64,000 bases of DNA from Rotaria socialis (taxonomy: Eukaryota; Rotifera; Eurotatoria; Philodinida; Philodinidae), in contig CAJNYU010002681.1 of the NCBI GenBank assembly GCA_905331475.1, positions 435,633-499,632 on the forward strand, in the 5' to 3' direction. The notes beneath the pieces were generated by a model that was given only the letters and a program-made list of their open reading frames with translations, was not told where the DNA came from and did not search any database. Position numbers and translations under genes: made by a program. Shown here in pieces: positions 12,301 to 24,777 of this stretch; positions within the stretch are counted from its first letter, which is position 1; each line of letters begins with the position of its first letter.

Positions 12301-15300
12301 GAAATTCAAAAATTATTGAAAAACTATAAGAGTAACTTGACATCTGTCTTAGTACAATTTCCTTCGCAATTGATTGCGGCATTCATTGATAATTACGCAA
12401 CGAAATTAGAACATCGTAGTGACAGAGATGTATTTTTCGCAACTGTACAGAGTCTTGTACAACTAGTAAAACGTTATCGTAACGGTATTAAAGGACACAT
12501 GAAAACTGTTATAACAGATTTAATAAGAAATTATTTAACCATTGAAGCATTATTTCAGTTTGGACAGTATGACAAATGTCTAACACAACTACGTGATAAA
12601 CATAAAATTGAGATGCATAAAGTTGTAGAAATTGTTTTTTCACATGCAAATTATAGTGCAAAAAATTCACTTGTTATTATGTTAATTGATTTATTATTTG
12701 AACGTGATCCAAGATTAACTGACGAATCAACAGCATTGCTAAGTGAATTAACTTTATTGACACATGCAAGTAATGCAAAGGTAGCATTGAAAGCAAGACA
12801 AGTATTAATTGAATTTCAACAACCACCCTATGAAGTAAGACTCAATCAAATGGAATCCATATTTTTAAGTGCTCTTGATATGTATGGCCATAAATTTTGT
12901 CAAGACAATTTACAAGTATTTAAGAAAAATATTTGTTTCTCAATTGTGGAACTTTTCGTTTTTACTTAGAAATTAATTCTATCGGAGACAAGTATTTTTG
13001 ATGTTTTACACAGCTTTTATTTTCATCCAAATGTACAAGTGCGTCAATCAGCACTCGAAGTAAGTTACTTTGATAGATATTTATTCTTCTAATTGCTATT
13101 AAATGCTCTAGGTTTATGTTCGCCGTTCATATATATCCTATGATCTGATCAGTATTCAACATGGATTTCTCTCAAATGGTACATGTACAGTTCAATTTTC
13201 TTTATATCTACCATTGAATCATCCAAATCGGTAAGAGCAATGAAAAGAAAAATTCAATATCCTCTGCCCATTTCAAACAGTCATGATAGTTTTCTGTCGA
13301 TAATAGAGATAGATATCAATTATTTTTAGGTCGATGAGAATAGATAGAAATTTCTTCCATTGAGTTGAAATGAAATTATTATCAATAGTAACTCTTACCA
13401 CAATTATTCATATGCTTGAAGAAAAGAAGTAGCTAGCACCTCGATAAATCTATATCGTTATGTAATCATTTGATATAATTATGTATGCTCTAAATTTGAT
13501 TGATTTTCAACTAAACATTCAAAATCTACAAATATTTAAAATAATGATAGATTTGTCGAGCTATAAGCGCTTTCTATTTCTTTACTTATGGAACTAATAT
13601 CGAACAGTACTATCACATATATTAACTTTTTCTATTCTTAAACAATCGAGATTCGATTAACTTAATTTTAGTCTATAATGTCATAAGTCAAATATATACC
13701 AACGATATAGAATATGAAATTTTTTTGTACATGTAGAAACTATTTGTATCTTATTATATGAAAATTATCTTATTAGCTACTATGAATAAATAAATAAAAA
13801 TAAGTTATATACGTATAAATTGTTTTTAGACTTTATGTACAAGAAAATACGCCTCGGACTGGTAGTTGCACTGATGATATCATGGTAATAGATGATGAAG
13901 ATCCACAATTATTTCGACGTACTGGTATAATAGCTGCGTTCGAGAATTTAGAACAAGCAAGCAGGTTAGTTTATTTAAAACGAAAATCAATAGAAGATAA
14001 TCAGGATTTGCAAATATTTTATATTTAGTTTCTTTGATGAATTATTAATACCGTTTTCATCAACATCATCTAATAATAATAATCGTTCGTTAACTGCTAG
14101 TCGGCAATCATTAAAAACACATAGTCGACAATCTTCATATGATAGCGTAGCTAGTCAAAAACCTACAGTAAAAGTAAAAAGCAACAACGAATAATTATTA
14201 TTCGATGTTCATTATATTTGTTTACTATTCTTAGATTGATCAAGCAACTAACCTGATCTATGTATTTATTAAAGATGATTCTAGTCTTCAACAAAATTTC
14301 AAACTTGAAAATGTATTTCGTGAATTTCTTCAATCAAAAGTAAGTGTGATTATTGAAAAGCAAAAGATCATGATATATTATTCAATCATTTTTAACATTT
14401 TAGTACCAACCTTGTACGGAAAAAAATATTCGTCGAGTTACATTTTCGCTTGCTTCAAAAGTAAAAAAATATAAAAATGAAAAATATGAAAATGAATAAT
14501 TTATGAATATTATATTTTTAGCGTCAATTTCCAGCTTATTTCACTTATAGAAAACGATTAGATGTAAAAACAGCACAATTATTCTTTTTCTCTAATGTTC
14601 TTTTCTCTTTGATATAGTTTGAAGAAGACAAAATCTTTCGAAATCTTGAACCTGCACTTGCTTATCAACTTGAACTTTATCGTTTACGTTCATTTGATTT
14701 AGAATTTGTTCCAACATCAAATCACAAAGTACACATTTATTTAGGCAAAGGAAAAGTTCACAATAAACAGTATGATACAGCAGATTATCGGCTATTTGCT
14801 CGTTCAATTATTCGTCATTCAGATTTAGTAACAAAAGAAACAAGTTACGAATATTTACAAAATGAAGCTGAACGTACATTACTTGAGGCATTGGACGAAT
14901 TGGAAATAGCATTCTCACATCCATTAGCTAAAAAGACTGATTGTAATCATGTATTTATGTGTTTTGTGCCAACTGTTTGTATTGAGCCAAGTAAAGTTGA
15001 AGAAAGTATTCGCGAAATGGTACTTCGTTACGGTAAGTAATCGAGCTGAGAAAAGCTCGTTTTTCAAACATATTATAGAAAAACAAATTTTTATTTGTTT
15101 TCTCCTACTCTAATTTGAAGGTATGCGTTTATGGAAACTTCGTATTCTTCAAGCTGAATTAAAAATGACAATTCGATTAACACCTTATTCTGAAGCATTG
15201 CCTTTTCGAGCATTCATGACCTATGAAAGTGGTTACCATCTTGATATATCACTATATCGTGAAGTTACCAATCAAGCAACAGGACAAACTGTTTTTCAAA

Positions 15301-18207
15301 CATATAATATTGGTAAACCAGGCCCATTAGATGGTCGAGCATTACATGAACCTTATTTAACAAAAGATCAACTACAATATAAACGTTTTACTGCTCAATC
15401 CAATAGCACAACATATGTTTATGATTTACCTGAAATGTTTCGACGAGCTTTGATTGTTTTATGGAAACAATATTCTGATTTAAATAAATCTAAAGATCAA
15501 TCAATGCCAAAAGATAATTTTATTTGTCAAGAACTTATACTTGATATTACAAACCAATGTAATATACAAAGATTTTTTCTTTTCCAATTGAAATAGAAAT
15601 CAATATTGTTGTTGTTGTTGTTTTCCTTTTATAGCAAATATCAATAATTTAGCATCTCCAGTGTCACCAACTGCCATTTCATCAACAAGTATATCTTCAA
15701 GTCCATCAAGCGCAAAGCCAAGCTCACTACAATCATTTACATTCGACACAAAGGAAAGCAATGATAGACTTCAACAATGTGGTCTTATAACACGTACACG
15801 TTCGCCAGCAGAAAACGATTGTGGTGTTGTTGCGTGGCGTATTCGTATGAAAACACCTGAATGTTCAGATGGCCGTACAATAATTGTTATTGCCAATGAT
15901 ATAACATATAAAATTGGATCATTTGGTATTGAAGAAGATCTATTATTTCAACGTTCATCTGAATTAGCACGTTTAGAACGTGTACCACGTATTTACATAT
16001 CTGCAAATAGTGGTGCACGTATTGGTCTTGCTGAAGAGCTTAAATTTCTTTATAATATAGCATGGAATGATTCAAAAGATGTTGAGAAAGGTATACGTTA
16101 TTTATATTTAACACCAGACGATTATGCACGCGTATCAAATATGAATTGTGTACGAACAGAAGTTGTCAACGATGATGGCGAAACACGATATAAAATTATT
16201 GATATTATTGGAAAAGAAAATAGTATAGGTGTGGAAAATTTACGTGGATCAGGCATGATTGCTGGTGAAACATCACTTGCCTATAATCTTATTGTAAATA
16301 TGAAAACAGTTTTTTTGGTCTCTTTTATATGTAATCAATTTATTTGTTTTAGCCAACCATTAGTTTAGTAACATGTCGAGCTGTTGGTATTGGTGCTTAT
16401 CTTGTTCGACTTGGTTCTCGTGTAATACAAGTGGAAAATTCTCATATAATATTAACTGGTGCTGGTGCATTAAATAAAGTTCTTGGTCGAGAAGTTTATA
16501 ATAGTAATAATCAACTAGGTGGTATACAAATTATGTTTAATAATGGTATTACACATGATGTTGTTAAAGATGATTTTGAAGGATGTTTACTTATACTTCG
16601 ATGGCTTAGTTATATGCCTGAAACCATGCTAAATTTACCACCAGTATTACCTGGATTATATGATCCAATTGATCGTCAAATAGATTTTGTGCCAACATCA
16701 ACACCATATGATCCAAGATATATGATTCAAGGACGATATCTTGCATCAACACAACCATCTACAAATTATGTTGATACAGGCATATCAACGGGAGCATCGT
16801 TTCAATCAGGATTTTTCGATCGAGATTCATTTGTTGAAATAATGAAAGGCTGGGCTAAAACAGTCGTATGTGGTCGTGCTCGTATCGGTGGAATTCGTAA
16901 GTTATGATAAATCGTTTTATTTTTTAAAATTTTTTGAACAAAATCTTCTTCTAGCTATGGGTGTTATTGCTGTTGAAACACGCACCGTTGAACTCGAACA
17001 ACCGGCTGATCCAGCTAATTTCGATTCTGATGCTCGTTCAATTCAACAGGCTGGTCAAGTATGGTTTCCTGATTCAGCATTTAAGACGGCGCAAGCAATC
17101 AATGATTTTAAACGTGAAAATTTACCACTGATGATCTTTGCTAATTGGCGTGGTTTTAGTGGTGGCATGAAAGATATGTATGATCAAATCATGAAATTTG
17201 GTGCCTATATTGTTGATGCTTTACGTGAATATGAACAACCAGTATTTAATTATATACCACCATTTGGTGAATTACGTGGTGGTGCTTGGGTCGTTATTGA
17301 TCCAACAATTAATTTACGTTATATGGAAATGTATGCTGATCGTATGAGTCGTGGTGGTGTACTTGAACCTGAGGGGACTGTTGAAATAAAATATCGTGCC
17401 AAAGATTTAATACGTACAATCCGTCGACTTGATCCTGTTAGTCGAGAATTAGCTGCAGAAATAAATTTATCTATAACAGGATCAGTAAATAGTGCTAAAG
17501 AAGAACTTGAAAGACAATTAGCTGAACGAGAAAAAAGTCTATTTCCGGTTTATCAACAAGCTGCTGTGATGTTTTGTGATTTGCATGATACACCAGGTCG
17601 AATGTTAGAAAAAGGTGTTATTCGTGTAAGTTAATAAAATCAAGATGGTTGTTTCGATTATTATATATTATCTTTCTTTAAAAGGAAATATTGGATTGGC
17701 GATCAAGTCGTCAATTTTTTTATTGGAGATTAAAACGTCGTTTAGGTGAAAATAAAGTAGTTAAAACAATACTCTCTCTTGATCCTTCGATGGGTTATCA
17801 ATCAGCTTCGAAATGTGTTGAACAATGGTTTAATGAAGATAAACGAAATGATGTGAGAAGAATTCTGCTGATTTTTCTGCTAGAAATGTTTTTCATACTG
17901 ATTTGTTTTTAGACTGCACAATGGTCACAAGACAAAGTTGTTGCTGAATGGCTTGAACAATGTCAACAAACTTTATCATTAGATGATCGTATGAAAACTT
18001 TACGAAAACAAAGTGCTCGTCATGATATTCATCGGTTTGTTTGATTTTATTCGAAAGACAAAATTCGATTTACTCATTTTTTATTTTACTTGCAGATTAT
18101 TTGAAACATATCCAGATCTTCTATCTGAAATATTAACAGATGCAACTGATGACCAGCGTACTCAATTGAATCAAATTTTAAACACTAAAACAAGTAAAAA
18201 GCGATAG
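3337..18207 (+). CDS. ACACA: Acetyl-CoA carboxylase, animal multidomain type (35 exons)
   Basis: It makes malonyl-CoA from acetyl-CoA, bicarbonate and ATP, the committed step of fatty-acid synthesis. My joins are 3337-3638, 3795-3906, 3968-4106, 4173-4283, 4340-4420, 4486-4515, 4571-4639, 4769-4869, 4945-5055, 5109-5356, 5410-5545, 9259-9420, 9495-9658, 9714-9769, 9841-10039, 10095-10176, 10264-10334, 10400-10540, 10592-10720, 11946-12915, 12970-13059, 13112-13230, 13830-13964, 14029-14167, 14235-14339, 14404-14460, 14522-14563, 14618-15032, 15121-15558, 15635-16293, 16353-16896, 16955-17625, 17685-17852, 17913-18034 and 18096-18207. They give 2409 codons in one frame; human ACC1 is about 2350 residues. 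Biotin carboxylase occupies about residues 115-620 ([15 protein letters not shown] biotin site, Lys803, codon 10683-10685). The central region follows, then the carboxyltransferase from about 1700 ([38 protein letters not shown]). The N-terminus lacks a membrane anchor, so it is ACC1-like and probably cytosolic. A Ser-rich insert (15650-15760) precedes the carboxyltransferase. The end of exon 24 could instead be 14173. Confidence 0.96.
6689..7086. mobile_element. hAT-like MITE, copy 1 (398 bp)
   Basis: The ends are CAAGAGGAAAACGGCAGAT on the left and, as reverse complement on the right, CAAGGGGGAAAAGGCGGAT. The element is flanked by a perfect 8-bp direct repeat GAATTAAT (6681-6688 and 7087-7094). 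Eight-base target duplications and CA...TG termini are the mark of the hAT superfamily. No transposase frame is present, so this is a non-autonomous copy. Its interior differs from the other two copies in the window and is longer. Confidence 0.85.
7578..7836. mobile_element. GC-rich MITE with CCCTA...TAGGG inverted ends (259 bp)
   Basis: The left end CCCTAGTCAACTCTCCCT pairs with the right end, whose reverse complement is CCCTAATCGACTCTCCCC. Inside, the word CCCCGGGGA and close variants such as GGGACTCCCCGGGGAAT recur near both ends and stand out sharply against the AT-rich intron. There is no coding capacity. The flanks are AAA on both sides, too weak to fix a target duplication, so the superfamily stays open. 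Confidence 0.7.
8246..8503 (-). CDS. Possible nested antisense gene: 85-residue single-pass membrane protein
   Basis: This 85-codon frame runs against ACC inside its intron 11. The product starts [16 protein letters not shown], so the N-terminal part is polar and has N-X-S/T sites. A Ser/Pro-rich stretch ([15 protein letters not shown]) follows. Residues about 58-80 ([21 protein letters not shown]) form one hydrophobic span, with a short tail ending KNSI. An AATAAA on the minus strand lies roughly 100 nt past the stop, near 8140. No family is recognised. It could be a chance frame in AT-rich DNA. The compact layout (polar ectodomain, Cys pair, single membrane helix, poly(A) signal) is why I list it. 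Confidence 0.4.
   Translation of the reverse strand: MNSTTQNSTNDAYERYSKMLLPYPMIAEDGKQSNVILINDTNPSSPKPSSLSCRSNCMAIVASIAGVLFFIYLCVLIYLSVKNSI
10541..10591 (+). other. GC-AG intron 18 of ACC
   Basis: The exon ends CTAAG and the intron begins GCAAAT, a GC instead of GT donor. The acceptor TTTTTTAG precedes ATCACCTTC. Frame and family alignment (SVLR to [10 protein letters not shown], leading to the biotin site) require this junction, and no GT donor nearby keeps the frame. Confidence 0.85.
10823..11751. mobile_element. Mariner-like foldback element (about 930 bp) in ACC intron 19
   Basis: Two long inverted arms of about 340 bp face each other: left about 10823-11165, right about 11409-11751. The outer ends read CTTCGGACAATCCAAAAGTA and its mirror, with TA directly outside on both sides (10823-10824 and 11750-11751), as expected for Tc1/mariner insertion. 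The arms match at most positions but carry scattered differences, so the copy is not brand new. The roughly 240-bp centre has no recognisable transposase. A 93-codon minus-strand frame at 11056-11337 overlaps the left arm and looks accidental. Confidence 0.85.
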
Positions 18208-18400
18208 CCGGTGTCGTCATCAACACATCACACGATACAATATTTCATTCTATTCTTTGTTTTTGTTATCGGTTATTTGATATTACTGAAAGTTAGGAGT
18301 ATAAGTTAAACACAATTTTGTTTCATTAGTTTTATATAAAAAATTGATTTCGTACATCATTGCTATTATCATGTTCGCTTTGTCATTCTCATGAAATATG

Positions 18401-18461
18401 AATAAATATTAGTCCATATATGAACTCGATATCAGTTTCATAGGATTCTCTTTTTTTGCAG
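18401..18461 (+). promoter_or_regulatory. ACC poly(A) signal and candidate trans-splice acceptor for the next gene
   Basis: AATAAA at 18401-18406 lies about 190 nt after the ACC stop. About 45 nt further on a pyrimidine tract CTCTTTTTTTGCAG ends at 18461, eight bases before the ATG of the downstream gene, with no matching donor needed for that gene's reading frame. A poly(A) signal followed closely by an unpaired acceptor is the layout of trans-spliced operons in animals that use a spliced leader. Confidence 0.5.
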
Positions 18462-18469
18462 AAAAAAAA

Positions 18470-20274
18470 ATGCTATTTAACGAACCATGGTGTTTATCTA
18501 TGTCACTTTTTGAGCGTTCATTAGCTATTATTAATTTGCTCGCATTTCTCTCATCATTGTCGCAATGGCGTGGTCAAATAGGTAGTACAGGTATTTTACC
18601 TGCGTGTGGTTTCGTTCGTCATTGGAAAGAACGTAAAATGACATTTTTACAACGGCCAACACTCTGTTTAATTATTTCGGAGTCAGACAATTTTTTATTG
18701 GCACTTCATTGGATAGGAATAGTGTGTGCAATAATGGCATTTTTTGCCGTCATTCCACCGGGTATATGTCTAATTGGTTGTTGGCTTTGCTATTCATCAC
18801 TAGTAACTGTATCAACAACATTTATGGGTTTACAAATGCATTCAAACTTATTAGAAACTACGATGTTGTATATATTATGTTCACCGTTTGTTGCTGCAAC
18901 ACCTGAGGTCTTTGTTTTCATACAATGGTCACTTCTTTTTCGTATTATGCTTGGTGGAGCTGTTGGAAAAGTATAAACATGAAGATCTTCAAGAAAAAAC
19001 TTATCTTTATTATCAAGTTTTTTTTAGTATACCGGTGGTGATCAAAGTTGGAAAGATGGTACAGCAATGGTATGGCATTACTGGACGCAGTAAGATATAA
19101 AAAAAAAGAAATGATTCTTCTTCATTGTGAAAGAAATCAATTTTCTCCCTCGTTGTTTAGACCGCTACCAAATCCATTATCACCAATATTTTATCGGATG
19201 CCAATTTCAATCCATAAAATTGAAACATATTTTACATATGTTAGTGAAGGCGTAGGAGCCATACTTTGTTATACACCACAAATAATACGATGGATTTCAT
19301 ATGTTTTCTTTCTACTTATTTTATTGGGTATTAATGTTACTGGAAACTATGCTCATCTTGCACCGTTGACAATTACAGAAATGATTTTACTTTTAAACGA
19401 TAATGTTTGGCGTTCATTAATTCCGTTTGAATTCATTATTTCATTTCTTGAATATACATCAATTCCATCATATTCAATAGCATGGCCTTTTAAATTATTA
19501 CCATGGATTTTTATTGGTTTACCCTATTTTTTCATATCACTTGTACCATTATCTGCAACATTTCGTGATGAAAATCCATTTTCATGGCCCATATTCACTA
19601 ATTATTCCACACTTCCATTAAAATTAACACAACTCATATATCAACATACATATGTGCAACGATATTTTTTAATTCCATGGAATCATTTAGTGGAATGGTG
19701 TGAATATGGCCATGATTTAATATCACCAATACGACTTTGTGGTCGATATGTTAAATTTGCTCATATGACAAAACGTCGTTGGGAAATAATTATTGAAGGA
19801 AGTGACGATGAATTAAATTGGCATGAATATGAATTTAAATATAAACCATCAAACATTAACAAATATTTACCGATCGTACCATTTTGTCATATGCCTAATT
19901 TGGACTGGAGACTTTGGTAAGACAATTATATTTTCACATTATCAATGAGAAAATGATAATATGATTTTATATTTAGGTTTTTACCAAATGATGCAGCTCG
20001 AGGTATTCCACCACCGAACTGGTTTCTTGTATTTCTAGAACGTATTCTTGATCATAATCAAGCAGTTCTATCATTACTTGGTTCATTACCGGAACAATTT
20101 CGTAATAGACCACCAAAATATATACGTTCGTTGTTATATGATTATCGTTTTACATATAAATGTGACCAAGATACAAAAGCATTAGTTGAAAAAACACCTC
20201 ACGTTCATATTGGCAAAACATGGTATCGTAATTTTGTGGGAATATATGCAAAAGCAAACAAAAATGAGAAGTAA
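18470..20274 (+). CDS. LMF1: Lipase maturation factor family protein (LMF1/LMF2-like)
   Basis: LMF proteins are multi-pass endoplasmic-reticulum membrane proteins needed to fold and dimerise secreted lipases. Exons are 18470-18970, 19028-19089, 19161-19916 and 19977-20274, giving 538 residues (human LMF1 is about 567). Family landmarks occur in order: TGILPACGF near residue 42; LLETTMLYILCSP; FRIMLGGAVGK joined by splicing to YTGGDQSWKDGTAM; HYWTQPLPNPLSP; NVTGNYAHLAPLTI; ERR-like WEIIIEGSDDE; WHEYEFKYKP; LDWRLWFLP; and NRPPKYIRSLLYDYRF. Several hydrophobic spans lie between residues 15 and 370. The C-terminus stops soon after GKTWYRNFVGIYA, about 20 residues earlier than vertebrate LMF1. It lies 262 bp behind ACC on the same strand. 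LMF1 versus LMF2 cannot be decided by eye. AATAAA follows at 20299-20304. Confidence 0.88.
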
Positions 20275-21172
20275 TAATTGTGAACCATTCAAGGCACAAA
20301 TAAATTATAAATTATAAATTAGCAAAATGAGAAGTAATAATTTGGTTTATTATTACTATTAACTCAACAACAATGAATTCTAGTCGTTTCATATTCAAGC
20401 ATATCTGATTTCTTTCGTTTTTCTGAAAAATTTTCCTCACCTGACTGCTTTATTCTTGATTTATACCTTGACTTATTATTGTTAGATCTTCACAAAAAAT
20501 GTTGAAGAACTGAAAGTTTTTGAAAAATAAAATTGATGCAAACATTAAAGAGTTTTATTAAAACATTGTCCACATTTCACCACGAACGTAATTTCGATGA
20601 TCCACTATTGTCAACTATATAATATGAATGATTTTTAACCTAAAAGGTAAAACTATACCTCTATATGACAAGAGATAGATAGAACTCAGATAGAATATCA
20701 TCACAATGTGAGGTACCCTTGACTGCTCTTTTTAATTCTAGTTTTTCGATTAGCCATGAAATATTCATTTCTGATGAGTTCTAATTATGTTTAAGACTCT
20801 TAAATTGGTACAACTTGTTTAGTATAAAAATCGTAGTGCATTTTAAAGGTCTGATTAAGTATCATTCTCTGTTTTTGCGCCAACACAAAAAATTATTTCT
20901 CTTCTTGTAGCAATAGATTTAACCACAGAATTAATTTTACTAAATATAACTATTATTTATTATGGTATGTCTTGAGTTCACTGGGCTATCTTTATTTACG
21001 TAAAAGACACAACTGCTTCATAACAATAAACAAAAGGGGCAAGAACGAGAGGAAACAAAACAAAACAAAACAAGAGAGTGTTGATCTCCACCATATAGAT
21101 AAAGATGCCAGACCTAACATATTATTTCAAATATATTTGAATTAGTATTGTTTCTTTTTGTTTACGAGTCAT
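20275..21172. other. Spacer between convergent LMF and EGCase genes
   Basis: It carries the LMF poly(A) signal AATAAA (20299-20304) in a small tandem of TAAATTATAAATTA words, then AT-rich sequence with no convincing frame. The right end is the 3' flank of the minus-strand endoglycoceramidase. Confidence 0.6.
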
Positions 21173-23665
21173 TTATTTATTCGAGAAAGAAATCTTCTTT
21201 ATAAGCCAACGTCCAAATTTGCTAAACCAATTGAGACTTTTTGTGATTTCTATAGTGATTGTTGTACCATTTTTAGTTGACGACGTCGTTACAAATTCGT
21301 AATAATTTCGACTCGTTGATGTCCATGTTAATGAATTAGCTGGAGTTACCTTAATATTACTACCATTTGGATAATTTAAATCTTCGTTTATATAGATAAT
21401 TGTTGGTTGCTGAATAGCTGTATTAATTTTAAAATCTAATTGAAAATCAGCTGATGTTGGTTCAAAGTACATAAATATTGGTTGACCTAACCGACAGAAA
21501 AATAAGAATGATGAAAGCAACAGTAAATAAATCAATGAAACTAATAAATAATACCGGCAATTGCTTGTGCATAAGATCGTGAAAGTGCTCGAACTTTATT
21601 CATTTCTAATTCACCATTTTCATCATAGAACGATTCAGTTGTTGCTGGACTTGCTGCTGTTGTTAAATCTTGATATTTTTTAAATTGCCAATAAGACCAA
21701 CCTAAATAAACGAAACGGAAAAAAATTTCATGCGTTTCCTTTTCTGGCAATGGTTGATTTTTTTTTGAAACTTACTTTGAAGAAATTGATCTGCTATTCC
21801 GGTTATTCGATGAATTTCTTGGATACCTTCTGTAGAATTACTTAAAGCACCAAATTCTGTTAACATCATTCCACCGAATTTCTTTTTCTTAGCTTCTTCA
21901 AATCGTGAAGTTATAAGAAGTGCATCGTCGATATCACAAATCAGATCCGATTCAGGATCACCTTGTTTTGTAACATCGAGACAATAAACATGATAACTAA
22001 ATGCTTGCCGATCATTATAATCAATACCACCTGGTCCTTCTGTAAGTCCTGTTTGTAAAAGATCGGCGACACATGGTTCAAAAAATATTACATGTTTATC
22101 ATCAACTTGACGAATAATTTCGTGTAGTTTTTTATACATAGGTGCTAAATAAACTCGATCAACATATCCAATTTCAACTGCTTCAATGAGCTCAGACATG
22201 GGTGGTTCATTAAGTAGTTCATAGCCAAGAACAGACGAACGATTAGCAAATGTATTAGCAATAGTTTGCCAAAAAGAACCAAATGAATCAAGTGTGCCAT
22301 TGCCATTTGTATATCTATATGATGGAGATGTATTAGAGACTATTTTGAAAATTCATTGAGCATGAAAAGAAAAGGATATTTTTTCTGCAAACATCATGAG
22401 GTTTCCATGAATTTTCTCGTTCTACAGATTTGTTTGATGTTCTTTCAAGTTCTATTCAATATAACTCAGATCAATTGCTTATGCATACGAATATCTTAAC
22501 TGATACTACTTGATTAATGATAGAATTTTACCTATCTACAGTTCTAAGGAAAACAAACAACCGATGAGGTTAATGTTAAATAGACTTTTAAGAAAATTTA
22601 AAAAATCATACTTTCAAAGACATAAAATAACGAACAAAGAAAAAACCTTTGTAATAAATATTATTAGTGGCTGCATATAAGTATGAAATATTCTAGCTGT
22701 CTGATTTTTCTGTTTGAATGGTTTTCAAAGTCATGGCAAAAATTAACTAACAGATTGAACAAAGAACAGTAGCTTCGCATATAAGTAAGTAAGAAAAACA
22801 ATTTATAGACAACTTTTCTCTTATCATTCATCCATATTGTAGCTAGAAATTTTCTTTATAGGTAAAAACACTGAAGTTAGAAGTTTCACTTCGAAGTAAA
22901 CATTTTGGATAGTGAATTCAAATAAAATTATGTGAAATAAACCTTTAAAGAAACTAATGGAACGACAAAAAGCTGGCATATATTGTTTGAGTTATTGATA
23001 TAAATTTTCTGATAAACTTTTGAAGCGCTCGATGATATTCAAATAAGATATATAATGTGTACTTACAACATTTTGAATCCATGTAGAACGCCTTGAGTTA
23101 AATAATATTCAAAAAACGGACGTTTAAGACATTCATCTAGTGTAGGATAGCCTGTATCAGGTTCTCGTGTAATATTTGGTGCAATTGGAAATGGAAAACT
23201 ATTGAGTGTTGTATTACCTAGTTTCTGTGCTACCCAGTCAGGTACGCCTTCACCACAGAAATACCTTGAAAAAACATCTTGATGACAATCAAGCAATGCA
23301 TAAATGCCTTTATCCTCCATCATTTTTACAGCAGTTGATAATTGTGAAATATAATCTTGATTTACTTCTTTATCTGATGTTGGATTTACACCCATCCATG
23401 CTGTATAAAATCGAATCACATTAAAGCCCCACTGATGTAAATTATTTAAATCGTCGTCTGTTAAAGAATTTTGTGGATCAAAATTAGTTAAATCAGGTAA
23501 AAAAGGTGGAACTTTATAAACTACATTAACACCATGAAATATTCGAACACGGCCATATTCATCAATAAAATTTTGAGTATTTGGATCAACTCGAATACTA
23601 GGTAATTCACTATAACTATGGACAATTAAATAAATGAAGGTCAAAAGATAAACGATGTACGACAT
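21173..23665 (-). CDS. Endoglycoceramidase, glycoside hydrolase family 5, secreted
   Basis: Endoglycoceramidases cut the bond between the glycan and the ceramide of glycosphingolipids. Exons on the minus strand are 23067-23665, 21776-22314, 21555-21701 and 21173-21486; they encode 532 residues. A signal peptide (MSYIVYLLTFIYLIVHSYS) opens the protein. GH5 landmarks include IFHGVNVVYK, WGFNVIRFYTAWMGVNP, ALLDCHQDVFSRYFCGEGVP and GYELLNEP. The Glu of NEP (about residue 236, codon at 22206-22208) is the likely acid/base. LTEFGAL (Glu about 353) carries the nucleophile. WSYWQFK and a C-terminal beta-rich domain follow. Intron 1 is unusually long (752 nt); intron 2 is 74 nt and intron 3 is 68 nt. 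Animal members are known from cnidarians, and bacterial and fungal relatives exist. The spliced structure argues against recent bacterial contamination. Confidence 0.9.
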
Positions 23666-24777
23666 TATGATTTAAACAGCTTCGCATATAGCAATACACT
23701 ATATATATGTGTGTGTGTGTGTGCGAGCATTCACAGCTATTATTATAAATGCAGGTGGTTCTCATTCTCATATCAACTACGTGTTCGTATGATTATATAC
23801 AGTATTTTATAAACAATGAAAAACAAACCGCTGTTAGCATCAAAAGATGGTGCTCATTGGCACTAAACTTGTCACTGTGATATATCAATCATATTAATCC
23901 TCTTTGATGTTTTCTCTTTGATCTGTCGGTCATTGGCCGCCTTTTTTTCCTTTCTCTCTCTCTCTCTAACCAGTTCGGTTGTTGTTTATTATCTTCATCG
24001 ACAGTTACCATCTTTATTAATAAAACACCATTATCCTTATGATTAATGCTATTTATCATAACATTAATATACACTTAATATGTTATGTTGCCGTCACCAA
24101 TCCTTAGTTCATCCTGATTATGTCCAGCGAGTACGTGTTAGCGTCACTAGATGTCACTTCATAACGCTAACTTATTCATATCGTTGAAATACGTTTTCTT
24201 TACTTGTTTTCTATTTGATATGGATAATCCTTCTCATGATTGAGATCCTGTGATCTTTTTGGTTTAGCTATGCTTTTTCGTTACTGCGTTGTTTAGTTTT
24301 TCTCGTTCGAATATATAAGGATATATCCTTATATTTGTTTGTCAGATTTATTGTTTTTTCTTCACTGTTATCATTATTTACATAAATCTACTATTCCCTT
24401 TAATCTACTGATTTCACCAATTGATCTTATTAAAAATCATTGATTATTCATTTACTTAAACAAGGTAAAATAACTGTTTACGTGAGCTCTCAACAGAAGA
24501 TCGATTAATCTAAAGAAAACGCATCATTGGCTGAACGTAAAAATAAAATAAAGATTAATTAAAAGCATCCCCAAAAGAGAGCCTCACAGTACGGATAAGC
24601 CGTTTCAAAGTGAACTCTCATTACCTGAAGGCAGATACATTTTCCCCAAAGATATATTATAATTTAGCTTACGTGATACACGGAGGATAAAGTCTTATTG
24701 GGAGTCTCGCAACTACCTGTTTAGTTTAGTCAAATATATTTGCCTAGCAGTATTCTATTGCCTATTTTTATGTTTCT
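23666..24777. other. Spacer upstream of the EGCase gene
   Basis: This is the likely EGCase promoter region on the minus strand. It holds a short (TG)n run at 23709-23723, a CT run near 23954-23967, and a perfect 22-bp palindrome at 24313-24334 built on AAGGATATATCCTT. No gene is recognised. Confidence 0.55.
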
